From: Hymenobacter actinosclerus
GTDB taxonomy: Bacteria; Bacteroidota; Bacteroidia; Cytophagales; Hymenobacteraceae
Reading direction: 5' to 3'
NCBI RefSeq assembly: GCF_900111515.1
Contig: NZ_FOHS01000003.1
Span: 1-64,000 of the forward strand
Length of the DNA: 64,000 nucleotides
Under the pieces are notes generated by a model, which worked only from the letters and a program-made list of their open reading frames with translations, ran no database searches and had not been told where the DNA came from. The position numbers and the translations under genes are program-made. Positions 26,015 through 34,613 of this stretch are shown in pieces (position 1 is the stretch's first letter; each line of letters starts with the position of its first letter).

Positions 26015-26566
26015 ATGCACACTCCCGGCTTCAGTTCCCCCGCCCTGGTTCCCGAGCTCCATACCGAGCGGCTGCTGCTGCGCGCCTTCCGGCTTGAGGA
26101 CCTTTCCGAGTACAGCGCCCTGCACCAGGACCCCGATTTCTACCGTTATCTGACCAAAAAACCAACGCCTAAGGAAGACAACTGGCGGCGCATACTCACG
26201 CTCATGGGCCACTGGGCGCTGCTGGGCTACGGCTACTGGGCCCTGGAGGAGCGGGCCACCGGCCGCTTCTGCGGAACCGTGGGCCTGGCCGAGTACCAAC
26301 GGGGCCTCACCCCTTCCATCGACAACGTGCCCGAAGCCGGCTGGGTGCTGGCCCCACGCCTGCACGGGCAGGGCTACGCCGCCGAAGCCGTAGCCGCCGC
26401 CCTGGCCTGGGCCGACGCCCACCTGGCCGCCCCGCGCACCGTCTGCATCATCAACCCCGAAAACGCCCCCTCCCTGCGCCTGGCCGCCCGCTTCGGCTAC
26501 CGCGAAATCGCGCGCCCCCAGTACCACGACGAGCCCATCGTACTACTGGAGCGGCGAGGTCGGTGA
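26015..26566 (+). CDS. GNAT family N-acetyltransferase (RimJ/RimL-type)
   Basis: A 183-aa acetyl-CoA-dependent transferase. It starts with the LHTERLLLRAFRLEDL signature common to ribosomal-protein acetyltransferase-like GNATs. The acetyl-CoA-binding motif appears as GWVLAPRLHGQGYAAEAVAAALAWA, followed by CIINPENAPSLRLAARFGY. The substrate (protein N-terminus or small molecule) cannot be told. It is alone on the plus strand and is followed directly by a composite inverted repeat that starts at its stop codon. Confidence 0.9.
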   Translation: MHTPGFSSPALVPELHTERLLLRAFRLEDLSEYSALHQDPDFYRYLTKKPTPKEDNWRRILTLMGHWALLGYGYWALEERATGRFCGTVGLAEYQRGLTPSIDNVPEAGWVLAPRLHGQGYAAEAVAAALAWADAHLAAPRTVCIINPENAPSLRLAARFGYREIARPQYHDEPIVLLERRGR

Positions 26567-26870
26567 ATGAGTGAGTTGGTGAATGAGTGAATTGGTGAAT
26601 GAGTGAGTTGGTGAATGAGTGAATTGGTGAATGAGTGAACTCGTCTGTCATTGCGAGCGAAGCGAGGCAATCTGCCCGGCCAAAGCAGTAAGCTGCGGAA
26701 AGCGCAAAGCCCCTAATGCCACGACGGACACTAGAGGCTTTGCGCTTATTCGGAGCTTGCCGTTTGGTTTCTACCGGATTGCTTCGCTCCGCTCGCAATG
26801 ACAGACGAGTTCACTCATTCACCGAGTCACTCATTCACCGAGTCCCTCATTCACTTACTGAATGAAGTCC
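26562..26870 (+). repeat. GTCAT-type inverted repeat, copy 4, with long inverted simple-repeat arms
   Basis: Core arms (26647-26672 and 26777-26802: GTCATTGCGAGCGAAGCGAG and complement) enclose a second hairpin (GCGCAAAGCC / GGCTTTGCGC). Outside, the left flank repeats GTGAATGAGTGA units about five times. The right flank carries the reverse complement (TCACTCATTCAC units), so the whole is a roughly 300-bp palindromic structure between convergent genes. The arms run into the end of the aspartase gene. Confidence 0.85.
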
Positions 26871-28273
26871 GGGCGAATCAGGTTTTCGAAGGTGAAGATT
26901 TCGTCCCACTTTTCCTGGGTGAGCAGCTGGCGCTCGGTTACGGCAATATCGTGGACGGATTTGCCGGTTTTGAGGGCCTCCTTGGCGATGTCGGCCGAGG
27001 CCTCGTAGCCGAGCAGCGGGTTGAGCTGCGTAACGATGCCCACGCTGCCGTACACCAGCTCGGCGGCGTGCTGGCGGTTGGCCGTAATACCCACCACGCA
27101 CTTTTCGCGCAGCGTGCGGCAGGCGTTGCTCATGTAGCTGATGCTGGTAAACAGCGCAAAGCTGATAACCGGCTCCATCACGTTGAGCTGCAACTGCCCC
27201 GCCTCGGCGGCCATCGTTACGGTCAGGTCGGCGCCGATGACGTAATAGGCCGTTTGGTTGACTACCTCCGGGATAACCGGGTTCACCTTGCCAGGCATGA
27301 TGCTGGAGCCGGGCTGCTGGGCGGGCAGGTTGATTTCGTTGATGCCGCAGCGCGGGCCCGAGGAGAGCAGGCGCAAGTCGTTGCAGATTTTGGAGAGCTT
27401 GACGGCCGTGCGCTTGAGCACGCCCGATAGCTGCACGTAGGCGCCGGTGTCGTAGGTGGCCTCGAACAGGTCGCCGGCCAGAATCAGGTCCAGTCCGGCA
27501 ATGGTGCTCAGGTGGCGCGTAACCAGCTCGGCGTAGCCCTGGGGCGCATTTACGCCGGTGCCAATGGCCGTGGCGCCCATGTTGATTTCGCTGATAAGCC
27601 GGCGGCTGTCCTCGATGCGGGAAAGCTCCTCGCGCAGGTTGGTGGCGAAGGCGTTGAACTCGTCGCCCATGCTCATCGGCACGGCGTCCTGGAGCTGGGT
27701 GCGGCCCATTTTCAGCACGTCCTGGAACTCCACGCCCTTGGCGGCAAAGGCCCCGGCCAGCTCGCCCAGCCCCTCGCTGTAGCTCACCAGCTTGTGGCTG
27801 AGGGCAATGCGGAAGGCCGTGGGGTAGGCGTCGTTGGTGCTTTGCGAGCAGTTGACGTGGTTGTTGGGGTGGCAGAACTGGTACTCGCCCTTCTGGTGGC
27901 CCATAATTTCGAGGGCCACGTTGGCAATTACCTCGTTGGCGTTCATGTTCACCGAAGTGCCCGCCCCGCCCTGAATCATGTCGGTCGGAAACTGGTCGTT
28001 GAACTCACCGCTGGCCACCCGGTCGCAGGCGGCAGCAATGGCCCGGGCAATGCCTTCGGGCAGCACGCCCAGCTCGGCGTTGGCCAGCGCGGCGGCCTTT
28101 TTCACGTAGGCCAGCGCCCGCACAAACAGCGGCTCGGAGCTCAGCGGAATACCCGTGATGGCGAAGTTTTCGAGGGCCCGCAGCGTCTGGATGCCGTAGT
28201 AGGCGTTATTCGGAATCTCACGCTCACCCAGAAAATCGTGTTCGAGGCGGAAGTCGGCAGTTGTCATAAGCAT
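26855..28273 (-). CDS. aspA: Aspartate ammonia-lyase (aspartase)
   Basis: A 472-aa member of the aspartase/fumarase superfamily, converting aspartate to fumarate and ammonia. The signature loop GSSIMPGKVNP is intact, as are TSVNMNANEVIAN and the conserved HPNNHVNCSQSTNDAYPTAFR segment. Sequence and length fit AspA better than FumC (for example the N-terminal EHDFLGEREIPNNAYYGIQTLRA). A second ATG two codons in (28267) is an equally good start. The 3' end overlaps the outer arm of the composite repeat at 26562-26870. Confidence 0.93.
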   Translation of the reverse strand: MLMTTADFRLEHDFLGEREIPNNAYYGIQTLRALENFAITGIPLSSEPLFVRALAYVKKAAALANAELGVLPEGIARAIAAACDRVASGEFNDQFPTDMIQGGAGTSVNMNANEVIANVALEIMGHQKGEYQFCHPNNHVNCSQSTNDAYPTAFRIALSHKLVSYSEGLGELAGAFAAKGVEFQDVLKMGRTQLQDAVPMSMGDEFNAFATNLREELSRIEDSRRLISEINMGATAIGTGVNAPQGYAELVTRHLSTIAGLDLILAGDLFEATYDTGAYVQLSGVLKRTAVKLSKICNDLRLLSSGPRCGINEINLPAQQPGSSIMPGKVNPVIPEVVNQTAYYVIGADLTVTMAAEAGQLQLNVMEPVISFALFTSISYMSNACRTLREKCVVGITANRQHAAELVYGSVGIVTQLNPLLGYEASADIAKEALKTGKSVHDIAVTERQLLTQEKWDEIFTFENLIRPDFIQ

Positions 28274-28323
28274 AGGGCAGCGAATGGGGGGAAGTAGAAC
28301 ACGAAGGTAAGCCGCCCAACCGA

Positions 28324-28370
28324 AGCAGCCTCCCGGCCACGCCTGGCTGGCACGGCCGGGAGGCTGCTTG
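28324..28370. terminator. Hairpin downstream of outer-membrane protein gene
   Basis: GCAGCCTCCCGGCC and GGCCGGGAGGCTGC pair across a 15-nt loop. It lies just past the stop of the minus-strand gene at 28399. A T-tract is lacking, so termination is inferred only from position and stem strength. Confidence 0.5.
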
Positions 28371-28398
28371 GGCTGAGTTGGCTGCCCCGGTTCGCCGC

Positions 28399-29280
28399 CT
28401 AGAAGTTGTAGGCCAGGCCGCCGGTCAGGGCCGTGGATTTGCCCACGTTGCGGCCCGCCACGTAGGTGCTGCCGCCCAGCACCAGCCCGAAGCCCTGGGC
28501 CAGCGGCCGGAAAGCACTGGCCCCCACCCGGATGAAGTTAACCCGGGTAGCCGGAAAAAAGCCATCGAAGCCCGGCTGCAGAATATCGGTGCCGGGGCCC
28601 GAGCGCTGCATGGTAGCCCAGCCATCGACGTAGATGGCTGGGCCGGCGTAACCGGTTTTCAGCTCGGCCAGGAAGGCGTTGGGCACCCGGCCCGAGCGCA
28701 GGCTGTAGCCCGCCTGGCCGGTTACGAACACGCCCGAAGCCGTTTGCAGGTGCGCAATGCCGGCCGTGGAAACCTTGGTGGCCCGGTTGCCGATGGCAAT
28801 AATATACTCCAGGCCCTGCTCGCTTTTGTACTTGCTGGCCGGCGTGCCCACGCTCACGGCGCCCAGCAGGTTCAGCACGCTGCTGCCCAGCACCGTGGAG
28901 TAGGCCTTGAACTTGAGCAGCCCGGTTACGTCCTGCAGGCCCTGGCGCACATTGGTGTAGCCCAAATCGTTGAGTACCTGCTCGCCGGCGTGGCCCTCGG
29001 AACGCACGAAGGGCAGACTGACCACGGCCTCAATCTTATCGGTGAGGCCGTAGTTGGCAAACAGGTTGACCGACTGGATATGAATCCGCTCGAAAATCGG
29101 TACCCGGTCAACTTTCTCAGGCACCAGGTACACCTGCTGGTACCACTCCTGGGTGGTGGAAACGGACAGGGAGCCATGCTTGCGGCCCGACATAAAGCCG
29201 TTGCTCAGGCTCTGGGCCGAAGCGTGCACTCCGCTCAGCAGCAAAACGGCCACGATGGGCGAGAAGTAGCGTTGTTTCAT
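28399..29280 (-). CDS. Outer membrane beta-barrel protein
   Basis: A 293-aa secreted protein. A signal peptide ending VHASAQ is followed by alternating amphipathic strands and a C-terminal ALTGGLAYNF whose last residue is aromatic, typical of outer-membrane barrels. Strands such as KIEAVVSLPFVRSEG and VNFIRVGASAFRPLAQGFGLVLGG resemble the transporter-like MetA-pathway barrel group. The cargo is unknown. Its -7 promoter element lies at 29354-29361. Confidence 0.75.
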   Translation of the reverse strand: MKQRYFSPIVAVLLLSGVHASAQSLSNGFMSGRKHGSLSVSTTQEWYQQVYLVPEKVDRVPIFERIHIQSVNLFANYGLTDKIEAVVSLPFVRSEGHAGEQVLNDLGYTNVRQGLQDVTGLLKFKAYSTVLGSSVLNLLGAVSVGTPASKYKSEQGLEYIIAIGNRATKVSTAGIAHLQTASGVFVTGQAGYSLRSGRVPNAFLAELKTGYAGPAIYVDGWATMQRSGPGTDILQPGFDGFFPATRVNFIRVGASAFRPLAQGFGLVLGGSTYVAGRNVGKSTALTGGLAYNF

Positions 29281-29353
29281 CGAAAAAAAGAAGTTAACCG
29301 AGAAAGAAAGGTAAGCACACTTAACCGGAATAACACAATTCCCGAATCAGGAA

Positions 29354-29361
29354 CAAAAGTA
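29354..29361 (-). promoter_or_regulatory. -7 element for the outer-membrane protein gene
   Basis: TACTTTTG on the minus strand, 74 nt before the start. No good -33 TTTG is present at the expected distance. Confidence 0.5.
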
Positions 29362-29413
29362 GTGTACGCAAGTTATTCCAGCGGCTCACCTACGCGAAAT
29401 AATCGGCCAGCGG

Positions 29414-29445
29414 TTTGCATCTTCCCTAAATCCGGGGAACTTTTG
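29414..29445 (+). promoter_or_regulatory. Putative promoter of FAS1 gene
   Basis: TTTG (29414-29417), a 20-nt spacer and AACTTTTG (29438-29445, one mismatch to TAnnTTTG). It lies 66 nt before the start codon. Confidence 0.45.
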
Positions 29446-29511
29446 TTCTCGTTAATAGAGCCTGAACCTGGCGACGAACGCCAGAAAAGCCAACTTTTGC
29501 CTTGCCAAAAT

Positions 29512-30501
29512 ATGCGTAACCTCTCCTCTCGTTGTTTTTACCTGGCAAGTGCCGCCGTCCTGCTATTAACGGGTTGCTCCGAGAAGCAGGATGTCACTCC
29601 CTCTATTGCCGCCGTTGCCGTTAATACGGCCGAGTTCCAGATTCTGGAAGACGCGGCCGTGCGCGGCGGAGTGGTTCCGCTGCTGTCCAATAAAAATCCT
29701 AACGACCCCAGCGGTAACTTCACGGTCTTCGCCCCCAACAATGCCGCCTTCGCCCGGCTGGGCCTCACTGCGGCCGCCGACCTGAACGGGCTGCAGAAGG
29801 ACTTCCTGACCAACACACTTTATTACCACGTAGCCAACGGCAACCTGCCGGGCTCCGAACTAACGGCCGGCAGCGCTTCAGCTTCGGCCTTCAAGGAGGC
29901 TGGCCGGCGCATTATTGTGCGGGCCGATGGCGCCCGCTACGTTAATGGCTCGCGCCTCGTTGCTACCGACGTACCGGCCGCCAATGGCACCATTCACGTC
30001 ATCGATAAAGTACTGCTGGCCACCAACCTCGACATCGTGCAGTCGGCCGTGGCATTGAGCCAGGCCGAAGTATTCGTGAAGCCGGAGCTGACGTTTCTGG
30101 TAGAAGCCGTGCTGTACGCCGACCTGGCCAGGGAGCTTTCGGTCACACCCGGCGGGCCCCAGCTAACCGTTTTTGCCCCCACCGACCAGGCCTTCCGGGA
30201 ACTGGGCACTTTGCTGGGCGTACCACTGCTGGTGCCGAACGACATCCGCAAGCTGCCCAAAGAAACGGTGAAGGCTGTGCTGCTCAACCACGTAGTAGCC
30301 GGCGGCCGCTTCACCCCCGAGCTGCCCGAAAACGCCGCCCTACCCACGCTGGGCGGCGGTAGTCTGCGCCTGGGTCCCTTCGCGGCCGGCACGCTGTCGG
30401 TGCAGGGCGCCGGCAACGCTGCCCCGGCCGGCATGGTCATTCCCGACGTGCAGTGCCTCAATGGGGTAGTGCACGTGATTAACCGCGTACTGCTGCCCTA
30501 G
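29512..30501 (+). CDS. Fasciclin (FAS1) domain lipoprotein
   Basis: A 329-aa surface lipoprotein. The start at 29512 gives a lipobox (ASAAVLLLTGC). Two FAS1 domains follow, the first with NFTVFAPNNAAFARLGL and TIHVIDKVLLATNL, the second with QLTVFAPTDQAFRELG and VVHVINRVLLP. These are the paired H1/H2 motifs of fasciclin domains, which mediate adhesion or protein-protein contact. The open frame extends over 1 kb further upstream but is antisense to other genes and has no role. The protein ends exactly at the second FAS1 motif. Confidence 0.92.
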   Translation: MRNLSSRCFYLASAAVLLLTGCSEKQDVTPSIAAVAVNTAEFQILEDAAVRGGVVPLLSNKNPNDPSGNFTVFAPNNAAFARLGLTAAADLNGLQKDFLTNTLYYHVANGNLPGSELTAGSASASAFKEAGRRIIVRADGARYVNGSRLVATDVPAANGTIHVIDKVLLATNLDIVQSAVALSQAEVFVKPELTFLVEAVLYADLARELSVTPGGPQLTVFAPTDQAFRELGTLLGVPLLVPNDIRKLPKETVKAVLLNHVVAGGRFTPELPENAALPTLGGGSLRLGPFAAGTLSVQGAGNAAPAGMVIPDVQCLNGVVHVINRVLLP

Positions 30502-30583
30502 CTGCCCTGGCAGCCTGCCCGGGCAGCTCAACAGTAGATTCAATACCTTGCAAACCCCGGGGTTCCGGTCGGCTTCAACTTCT

Positions 30584-32161
30584 ATGACTGCTTACTTGTA
30601 CTTCCGCCGTTTGCTGCGCACGCTGCCTTATCTGAGGTTGCCGGTGCTGCTGCTGGCCCTGCTGGCGGGGCTGCCATCGGCCCGCGCCCAGGGGCCGGGT
30701 AAGTATTCGCTCGAAGGCGAGTGGAAGGGGCCGCTGGCTGTGCCGGGCGGCAGCCTCCCGATTCAGCTTTTTGTGACGGAGCTGGCCAGCGGCAACCGCT
30801 TTGCCGTGCTGAACGTGGTGCCCCAGCGCATCAACCGCATTCCTACCTCGGTGGAGCAGCGGGGCGACACGGTGGTGTTTGTGGCCGAGCAGGTGGGCTG
30901 CCGGTTTAAAGGCGTGCGCACCGCCGAGGGCAACCGCCTGACGGGCATCTGGAGCCAGCCCGGCTATCAGGCCCCCCTCACGCTGGAGTTTGTGCCGCCC
31001 CCGGTGGCCGCCGCGCCCAAAACCTTCCGGTTTCCGCCGCCCTACCGGGTGCAGGAAGTGAAATTCGCCAACGAAGCCGACAAGATTGTTTTTGCCGGCA
31101 CGCTCACCATCCCGGCCGGCGAGGGCCCTTTTCCGGCCGTAGCGCTGCTCTCCGACTGGGACGCCCAGGACCAGGACGGCCGCTACGGCGACTACAAGCT
31201 GCTGGGCGGACTGGCCGATTATCTGACCCGGCGCGGTATTGCCGTGCTGCGCTTTCCTGACCGGGGCGTGGGTGAAACCGGGGGCCGCACCGAGCTGGCC
31301 AGCCCCGAAGACCGCACCCGCGACGCCCAGGCCGCACTGCAGTTCATGCGCACCCAGCCCCTGCTCGATGGGGCGCACCTGGGGCTGCTGGGGCACGGCG
31401 AGGGCGGCAACGTAGCGCTGCTGGCGGCCGGCCGGCTGCTGCCCCCCGCCTTTGTTATCACGCTGGCCGCGGCCGGGCAGTCGGGCCTGGAGGTGCTCAG
31501 CACCCAGCCCGCCGTGGGCTGGCCCGCCGCGCTGGCCGATTCGCTGCTGGCCCGCACGACCCGCGAGCAGACGGCCAGCCGGGCCATCGGGCAGGCCCGG
31601 CTGGAGAAGATGCGCAGCAGCGGGGCCAACGCGGCCCAGCTGCAGGTGCAGCAGGAGCAGGTTTTTCTGCGGCAGCGGGCCGAGGAAAAAAAGCGCCTCG
31701 AAGCGCTGGATCGGGCGCAGCGGCCGCTGCTCGATATCGTGCGCCGCACCCCCGATGATGCCACCGCCCGCGGCCTGCTGCAGGCGCTGCGGGCACAACG
31801 GCCCAACCAGCCCGATTCGGCCTACGCCGCGGTGGCCGACCGCCTCACCACGCCCTGGGCCCGCTCGTACCTGCGCTTCTATCCTCAGCAGGAACTGGCG
31901 GCGGTGCAGTGCCCGGTGCTGCTGCTGCACGGCGCCGACGATTTACTGCTCAGCGCCGACACCAACCTCAGCCTGCTTACCAAAAACCTGAAGGCCAACA
32001 AAATGGTGGAAAGCCGGCAACTGAGCGGCGTCAATCACCTGTTCCAGGGTCCCGCCAGCGAGTGGCCGCTCATCGACGGGCGGCAGGCGCCGGCCGTTTC
32101 GACTGCCGCCCTCGATGCCATCCGTACCTGGATTCAGGCCCTGGCCCCGCCGGCAAAGTAG
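30584..32161 (+). CDS. Alpha/beta hydrolase-fold protein lacking the nucleophile serine
   Basis: A 525-aa protein with a signal peptide (to PSARAQ), an N-terminal beta domain (about 35-150) and an alpha/beta hydrolase domain resembling dipeptidyl-peptidase/YmfD-like hydrolases. The nucleophile elbow reads GHGEGG at residues 270-275, where the family has GHSEGG. The other triad positions look present (HGADD for Asp, GVNHLF for His). A helical insertion rich in Arg/Gln (about 320-400) forms the lid. Either it is catalytically dead or uses another nucleophile. The start at 30584 follows a TACCTTG promoter-like sequence at 30544. Confidence 0.8.
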   Translation: MTAYLYFRRLLRTLPYLRLPVLLLALLAGLPSARAQGPGKYSLEGEWKGPLAVPGGSLPIQLFVTELASGNRFAVLNVVPQRINRIPTSVEQRGDTVVFVAEQVGCRFKGVRTAEGNRLTGIWSQPGYQAPLTLEFVPPPVAAAPKTFRFPPPYRVQEVKFANEADKIVFAGTLTIPAGEGPFPAVALLSDWDAQDQDGRYGDYKLLGGLADYLTRRGIAVLRFPDRGVGETGGRTELASPEDRTRDAQAALQFMRTQPLLDGAHLGLLGHGEGGNVALLAAGRLLPPAFVITLAAAGQSGLEVLSTQPAVGWPAALADSLLARTTREQTASRAIGQARLEKMRSSGANAAQLQVQQEQVFLRQRAEEKKRLEALDRAQRPLLDIVRRTPDDATARGLLQALRAQRPNQPDSAYAAVADRLTTPWARSYLRFYPQQELAAVQCPVLLLHGADDLLLSADTNLSLLTKNLKANKMVESRQLSGVNHLFQGPASEWPLIDGRQAPAVSTAALDAIRTWIQALAPPAK

Positions 32162-32363
32162 GGCGCTGCCTGCAAAGCGGAACCGTGCCCAGGGAAAGGA
32201 GTAGCCCCTTCCGGAGCCCTGGTTGCCGGAGGGGCGCCGGCAGGATTTTGAAACCGTACGTCTGCTTTTCTGCCGGACCCGTTTGGCCTTGGGGCCGTCT
32301 GGGCATTTTGCTATCTTGCCGCCTCCGGTCTGGTAGTTTAGGTCGGCTGGATACATTTTACTG

Positions 32364-32717
32364 ATGGATTCTTACGCTCCCGGCCTGCATATTCTGGCTA
32401 CGTTTACGGCCCCGGAGCCGGCTCTGCGCAACATGGCGGCCTGCCGCGCCTTCTTCGATGAGCAGATTACCGCGCGCGGCCTCACGCCGGTCGGCGCGGC
32501 CTACCACGCCTTCGACGAGGGCGGCTTCACGGCCGTGGTGGCCCTCACCGAGTCGCACCTGAGCATTCATACCTGGCCCGAGCACGGCCTGGCTACGTTC
32601 GATGTATTCCTGAGCAACTTCCGGCGCGACAACGCCGACCGGGCCCGGGCGCTGTACGCGGCCACGCTGGATTTTTTTGGGGCCACCGAGCAGCACAAAA
32701 CCGAAGTCCGCCGATGA
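32364..32717 (+). CDS. speD: S-adenosylmethionine decarboxylase proenzyme
   Basis: A 117-aa SpeD of the small prokaryotic class. It self-cleaves to a pyruvoyl enzyme and makes decarboxylated AdoMet, the aminopropyl donor for spermidine. The cleavage motif TESHLSIHTWPE is intact, with the pyruvoyl-forming Ser at residue 64. HAFDEGGFTAVVAL and the C-terminal VFLSNFRRDNADRA also fit. Its stop overlaps the next gene's start (ATGA), so it leads a polyamine-related operon that includes a membrane spermidine synthase 1.9 kb downstream. Confidence 0.95.
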   Translation: MDSYAPGLHILATFTAPEPALRNMAACRAFFDEQITARGLTPVGAAYHAFDEGGFTAVVALTESHLSIHTWPEHGLATFDVFLSNFRRDNADRARALYAATLDFFGATEQHKTEVRR

Positions 32718-34009
32718 GCCAGCCCGCTCCTGCCTTTGCTCCGGCGGCCGTGCGCTGCCCCCACTGCGGCCGCGAGATACGTTATTTCGATGTGCAGCAG
32801 AGCACCTTTTTTGGCTGCCCCGAGTGCCATACTTTTTTCGAGCAGGCTGCCGGTGGGGCTTCTAAACAATTGCGTCGCTTCAAACAGTACCCAAAGCCCC
32901 CCCGGCCGCTGGCGCTGGGCAGCACCGGCCAGCTGGCGGGCGAAACTTACCGCGTTACGGGCTACCAATGGCGCTGCGAGGCCAAGGGGCCCGATTACCG
33001 CTGGGAGGAGTTTCAGCTCCGCCACGAAACCACCGGCGCCAGCCGGCAGCTGGCCGTGTACCAGGGCCACTGGCTGCTGATTGAACCCACCGCCGAGCAG
33101 TATAAGCCCGACAAAGAGGGCTCCATTACAACCACGGAACATAATTTCCAGCTTTACAACCGCTATTCGCCCCGGGTGCTGTACGCCGAGGGCGAATTCG
33201 ACTGGAATATCCTGGCCGATGAAAGCCTGAAGATTTCCGAATACATCGATCCACCGCAGATGCTGGTGCGCGAGCGGAACGCCAGCAAGCACGATACCTG
33301 GTACCTGGCCCGGCACCTGGAGCCCGCCGAGGTGGCCGAAGCGTTTAGCGTGCCGCTCACGCAGCTGCCCGACCGCAATGGCGTGGGGGCCGCCCAGCCG
33401 GCCCCGGGCGGCACGGCCTGGCCCCAGCTGCGCACGGCCGCCCTGCTCATGGCCCTGCTCGTGGTGCTCACCCACGTTGCCCTGATGAAGTGGGGCAACG
33501 AAACGGTGTTCAACCAGGAGTTCGTCAGCCCAGCTCCCGCGCCGGGGGCCCTGGAGGTACCCGAGCGGCCGATGCAGGTGTCGCCCTCGTTCACGGTGCC
33601 CGGCACCGGCGCGCTCACCGTCGACCTTTGGGCCAGTGTGGACAACAGCTGGGTGGAAATCCCCTACGCGCTGGTAAATGAGCAGACCGGCCAGCAGTTT
33701 GCCGCCACCAGCAGCCTGGAGCATTACTCGGGCGTGGAAGGCGGCGAGAGCTGGCAGGAGGGCAACCGGGAAGCGGCCACGCTGCTCAACCAGGTGCCGG
33801 CCGGCCGCTACCACCTCAACTTCTACCCCCTGGCCGATCCGGTTAAGGCCGAGCAGGTGCAGTTTCGGGCCACAGTGCAGGCCCGGGCCACGGCCGGCTC
33901 CAACGCCGTGCTGGCCCTGGTGCTGCTGCTGCTCTATCCCGCCTACATGTACTTCCGCCGGGCTGCCCACGAAAACACCCGCTGGTCAAACAGTGACTTC
34001 GGCCCCTAA
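32714..34009 (+). CDS. DUF4178-type membrane protein with zinc-ribbon N-terminus
   Basis: A 431-aa protein. Residues 14-40 hold two CxxC pairs (CPHCGREIRYF, CPECHTFF), a zinc ribbon. Then comes a domain with YQWRCEAKGPDYRWEEFQLRHETTGASRQLAVYQGHWLLIEP, resembling DUF4178 (the family's Y-x-W-x-E strand pattern). A transmembrane helix (about 236-252) leads to an extracytoplasmic beta domain (SFTVPGTGALTVDLWASVDNSWVEI), and a second helix (about 402-417) ends in a basic tail. DUF4178 proteins are recurrent partners of membrane spermidine synthases. The function is unknown. Coupled to speD by a 4-bp overlap. Confidence 0.8.
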   Translation: MSQPAPAFAPAAVRCPHCGREIRYFDVQQSTFFGCPECHTFFEQAAGGASKQLRRFKQYPKPPRPLALGSTGQLAGETYRVTGYQWRCEAKGPDYRWEEFQLRHETTGASRQLAVYQGHWLLIEPTAEQYKPDKEGSITTTEHNFQLYNRYSPRVLYAEGEFDWNILADESLKISEYIDPPQMLVRERNASKHDTWYLARHLEPAEVAEAFSVPLTQLPDRNGVGAAQPAPGGTAWPQLRTAALLMALLVVLTHVALMKWGNETVFNQEFVSPAPAPGALEVPERPMQVSPSFTVPGTGALTVDLWASVDNSWVEIPYALVNEQTGQQFAATSSLEHYSGVEGGESWQEGNREAATLLNQVPAGRYHLNFYPLADPVKAEQVQFRATVQARATAGSNAVLALVLLLLYPAYMYFRRAAHENTRWSNSDFGP

Positions 34010-34033
34010 CAAACCTGCTTTTTCACCCGCCGC

Positions 34034-34225
34034 ATGGACTGGCTTCGCTCGCTCTGGAAAATCCGTTTTTACGCCCTGTTTGCCGTGTTGGTGTATAGCG
34101 GCTTCGTATGGGCCGGCCTCTCGGGCCTGCGCCTGCTCGGCGACGACAACGAGGCCGAGCCCAACCGCAACGGCACCGCCCGCACCGGCGGCTCCCGCGG
34201 CCGGGTCATGTATTTCCATAAGTGA
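34034..34225 (+). CDS. Small single-span membrane protein
   Basis: A 63-aa protein. A basic N-terminus MDWLRSLWKIR leads to one transmembrane helix (FYALFAVLVYSGFVWAGLSGL) and a polar acidic/Arg-Gly tail. It starts 24 nt after the DUF4178 gene, so it should be co-transcribed. Comparable clusters elsewhere carry a short membrane protein in the same slot, but I cannot assign it to a named family. Confidence 0.7.
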   Translation: MDWLRSLWKIRFYALFAVLVYSGFVWAGLSGLRLLGDDNEAEPNRNGTARTGGSRGRVMYFHK

Positions 34226-34231
34226 TTTTTT

Positions 34232-34391
34232 GAGAAGCCAGGAGATAGAAGCAAGGAGTTAGAATTTGTTCTTCTGGCCCAAAGGCCCTTCAAGAAACCC
34301 ATCTGCATCCTTGCTTCTCAGTCCGGGTGCCGCGTCGGCTGCCTTCTGCTTCTCCCCTGATTCTAGCTCCTAGCTTCTAACTCCTAACTCC
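34232..34391 (+). repeat. Intergenic inverted repeat, 'gctaggag' family, copy 2
   Basis: The left arm GAGAAGCCAGGAGATAGAAG.. (34232-34265) and the right arm ending near 34391 (TTCTAGCTCCTAGCTTCTAA..) are inverted copies of the element at 7402-7512. An inner pair GATGCAGATGGG-like lies between. It interrupts the polyamine cluster between the 63-aa protein and DUF350. Confidence 0.7.
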
Positions 34392-34397
34392 CCCCCA

Positions 34398-34613
34398 ATG
34401 GAATATCTCAACTTCAAGCTCGTCATCTCGTCGGTGCTGTATTCGGTGCTGGGCATTATCATTTTGATGCTCAGCTTTTTCATTATTGATAAGCTGACAC
34501 CCGGTACGCTCTGGAAAGAGATAATTGTGGAGCACAACGTGGCGTTAGCCATTATGGGCGCGGCCTTTATGATTGCCGTAGCCCTGATTATCAGCTCGGC
34601 TATTCATGGATAA
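34398..34613 (+). CDS. DUF350 domain membrane protein
   Basis: A 71-aa protein with two transmembrane helices (LVISSVLYSVLGIIILMLSFFII and VALAIMGAAFMIAVALIISSAI) joined by a conserved polar loop DKLTPGTLWKEIIVEHN, the DUF350 (YjfL-type) pattern. Its end overlaps the spermidine synthase start by 8 bp, so translation of the two is coupled. The family is repeatedly found beside membrane spermidine synthases; the molecular role is unknown. Confidence 0.9.
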   Translation: MEYLNFKLVISSVLYSVLGIIILMLSFFIIDKLTPGTLWKEIIVEHNVALAIMGAAFMIAVALIISSAIHG

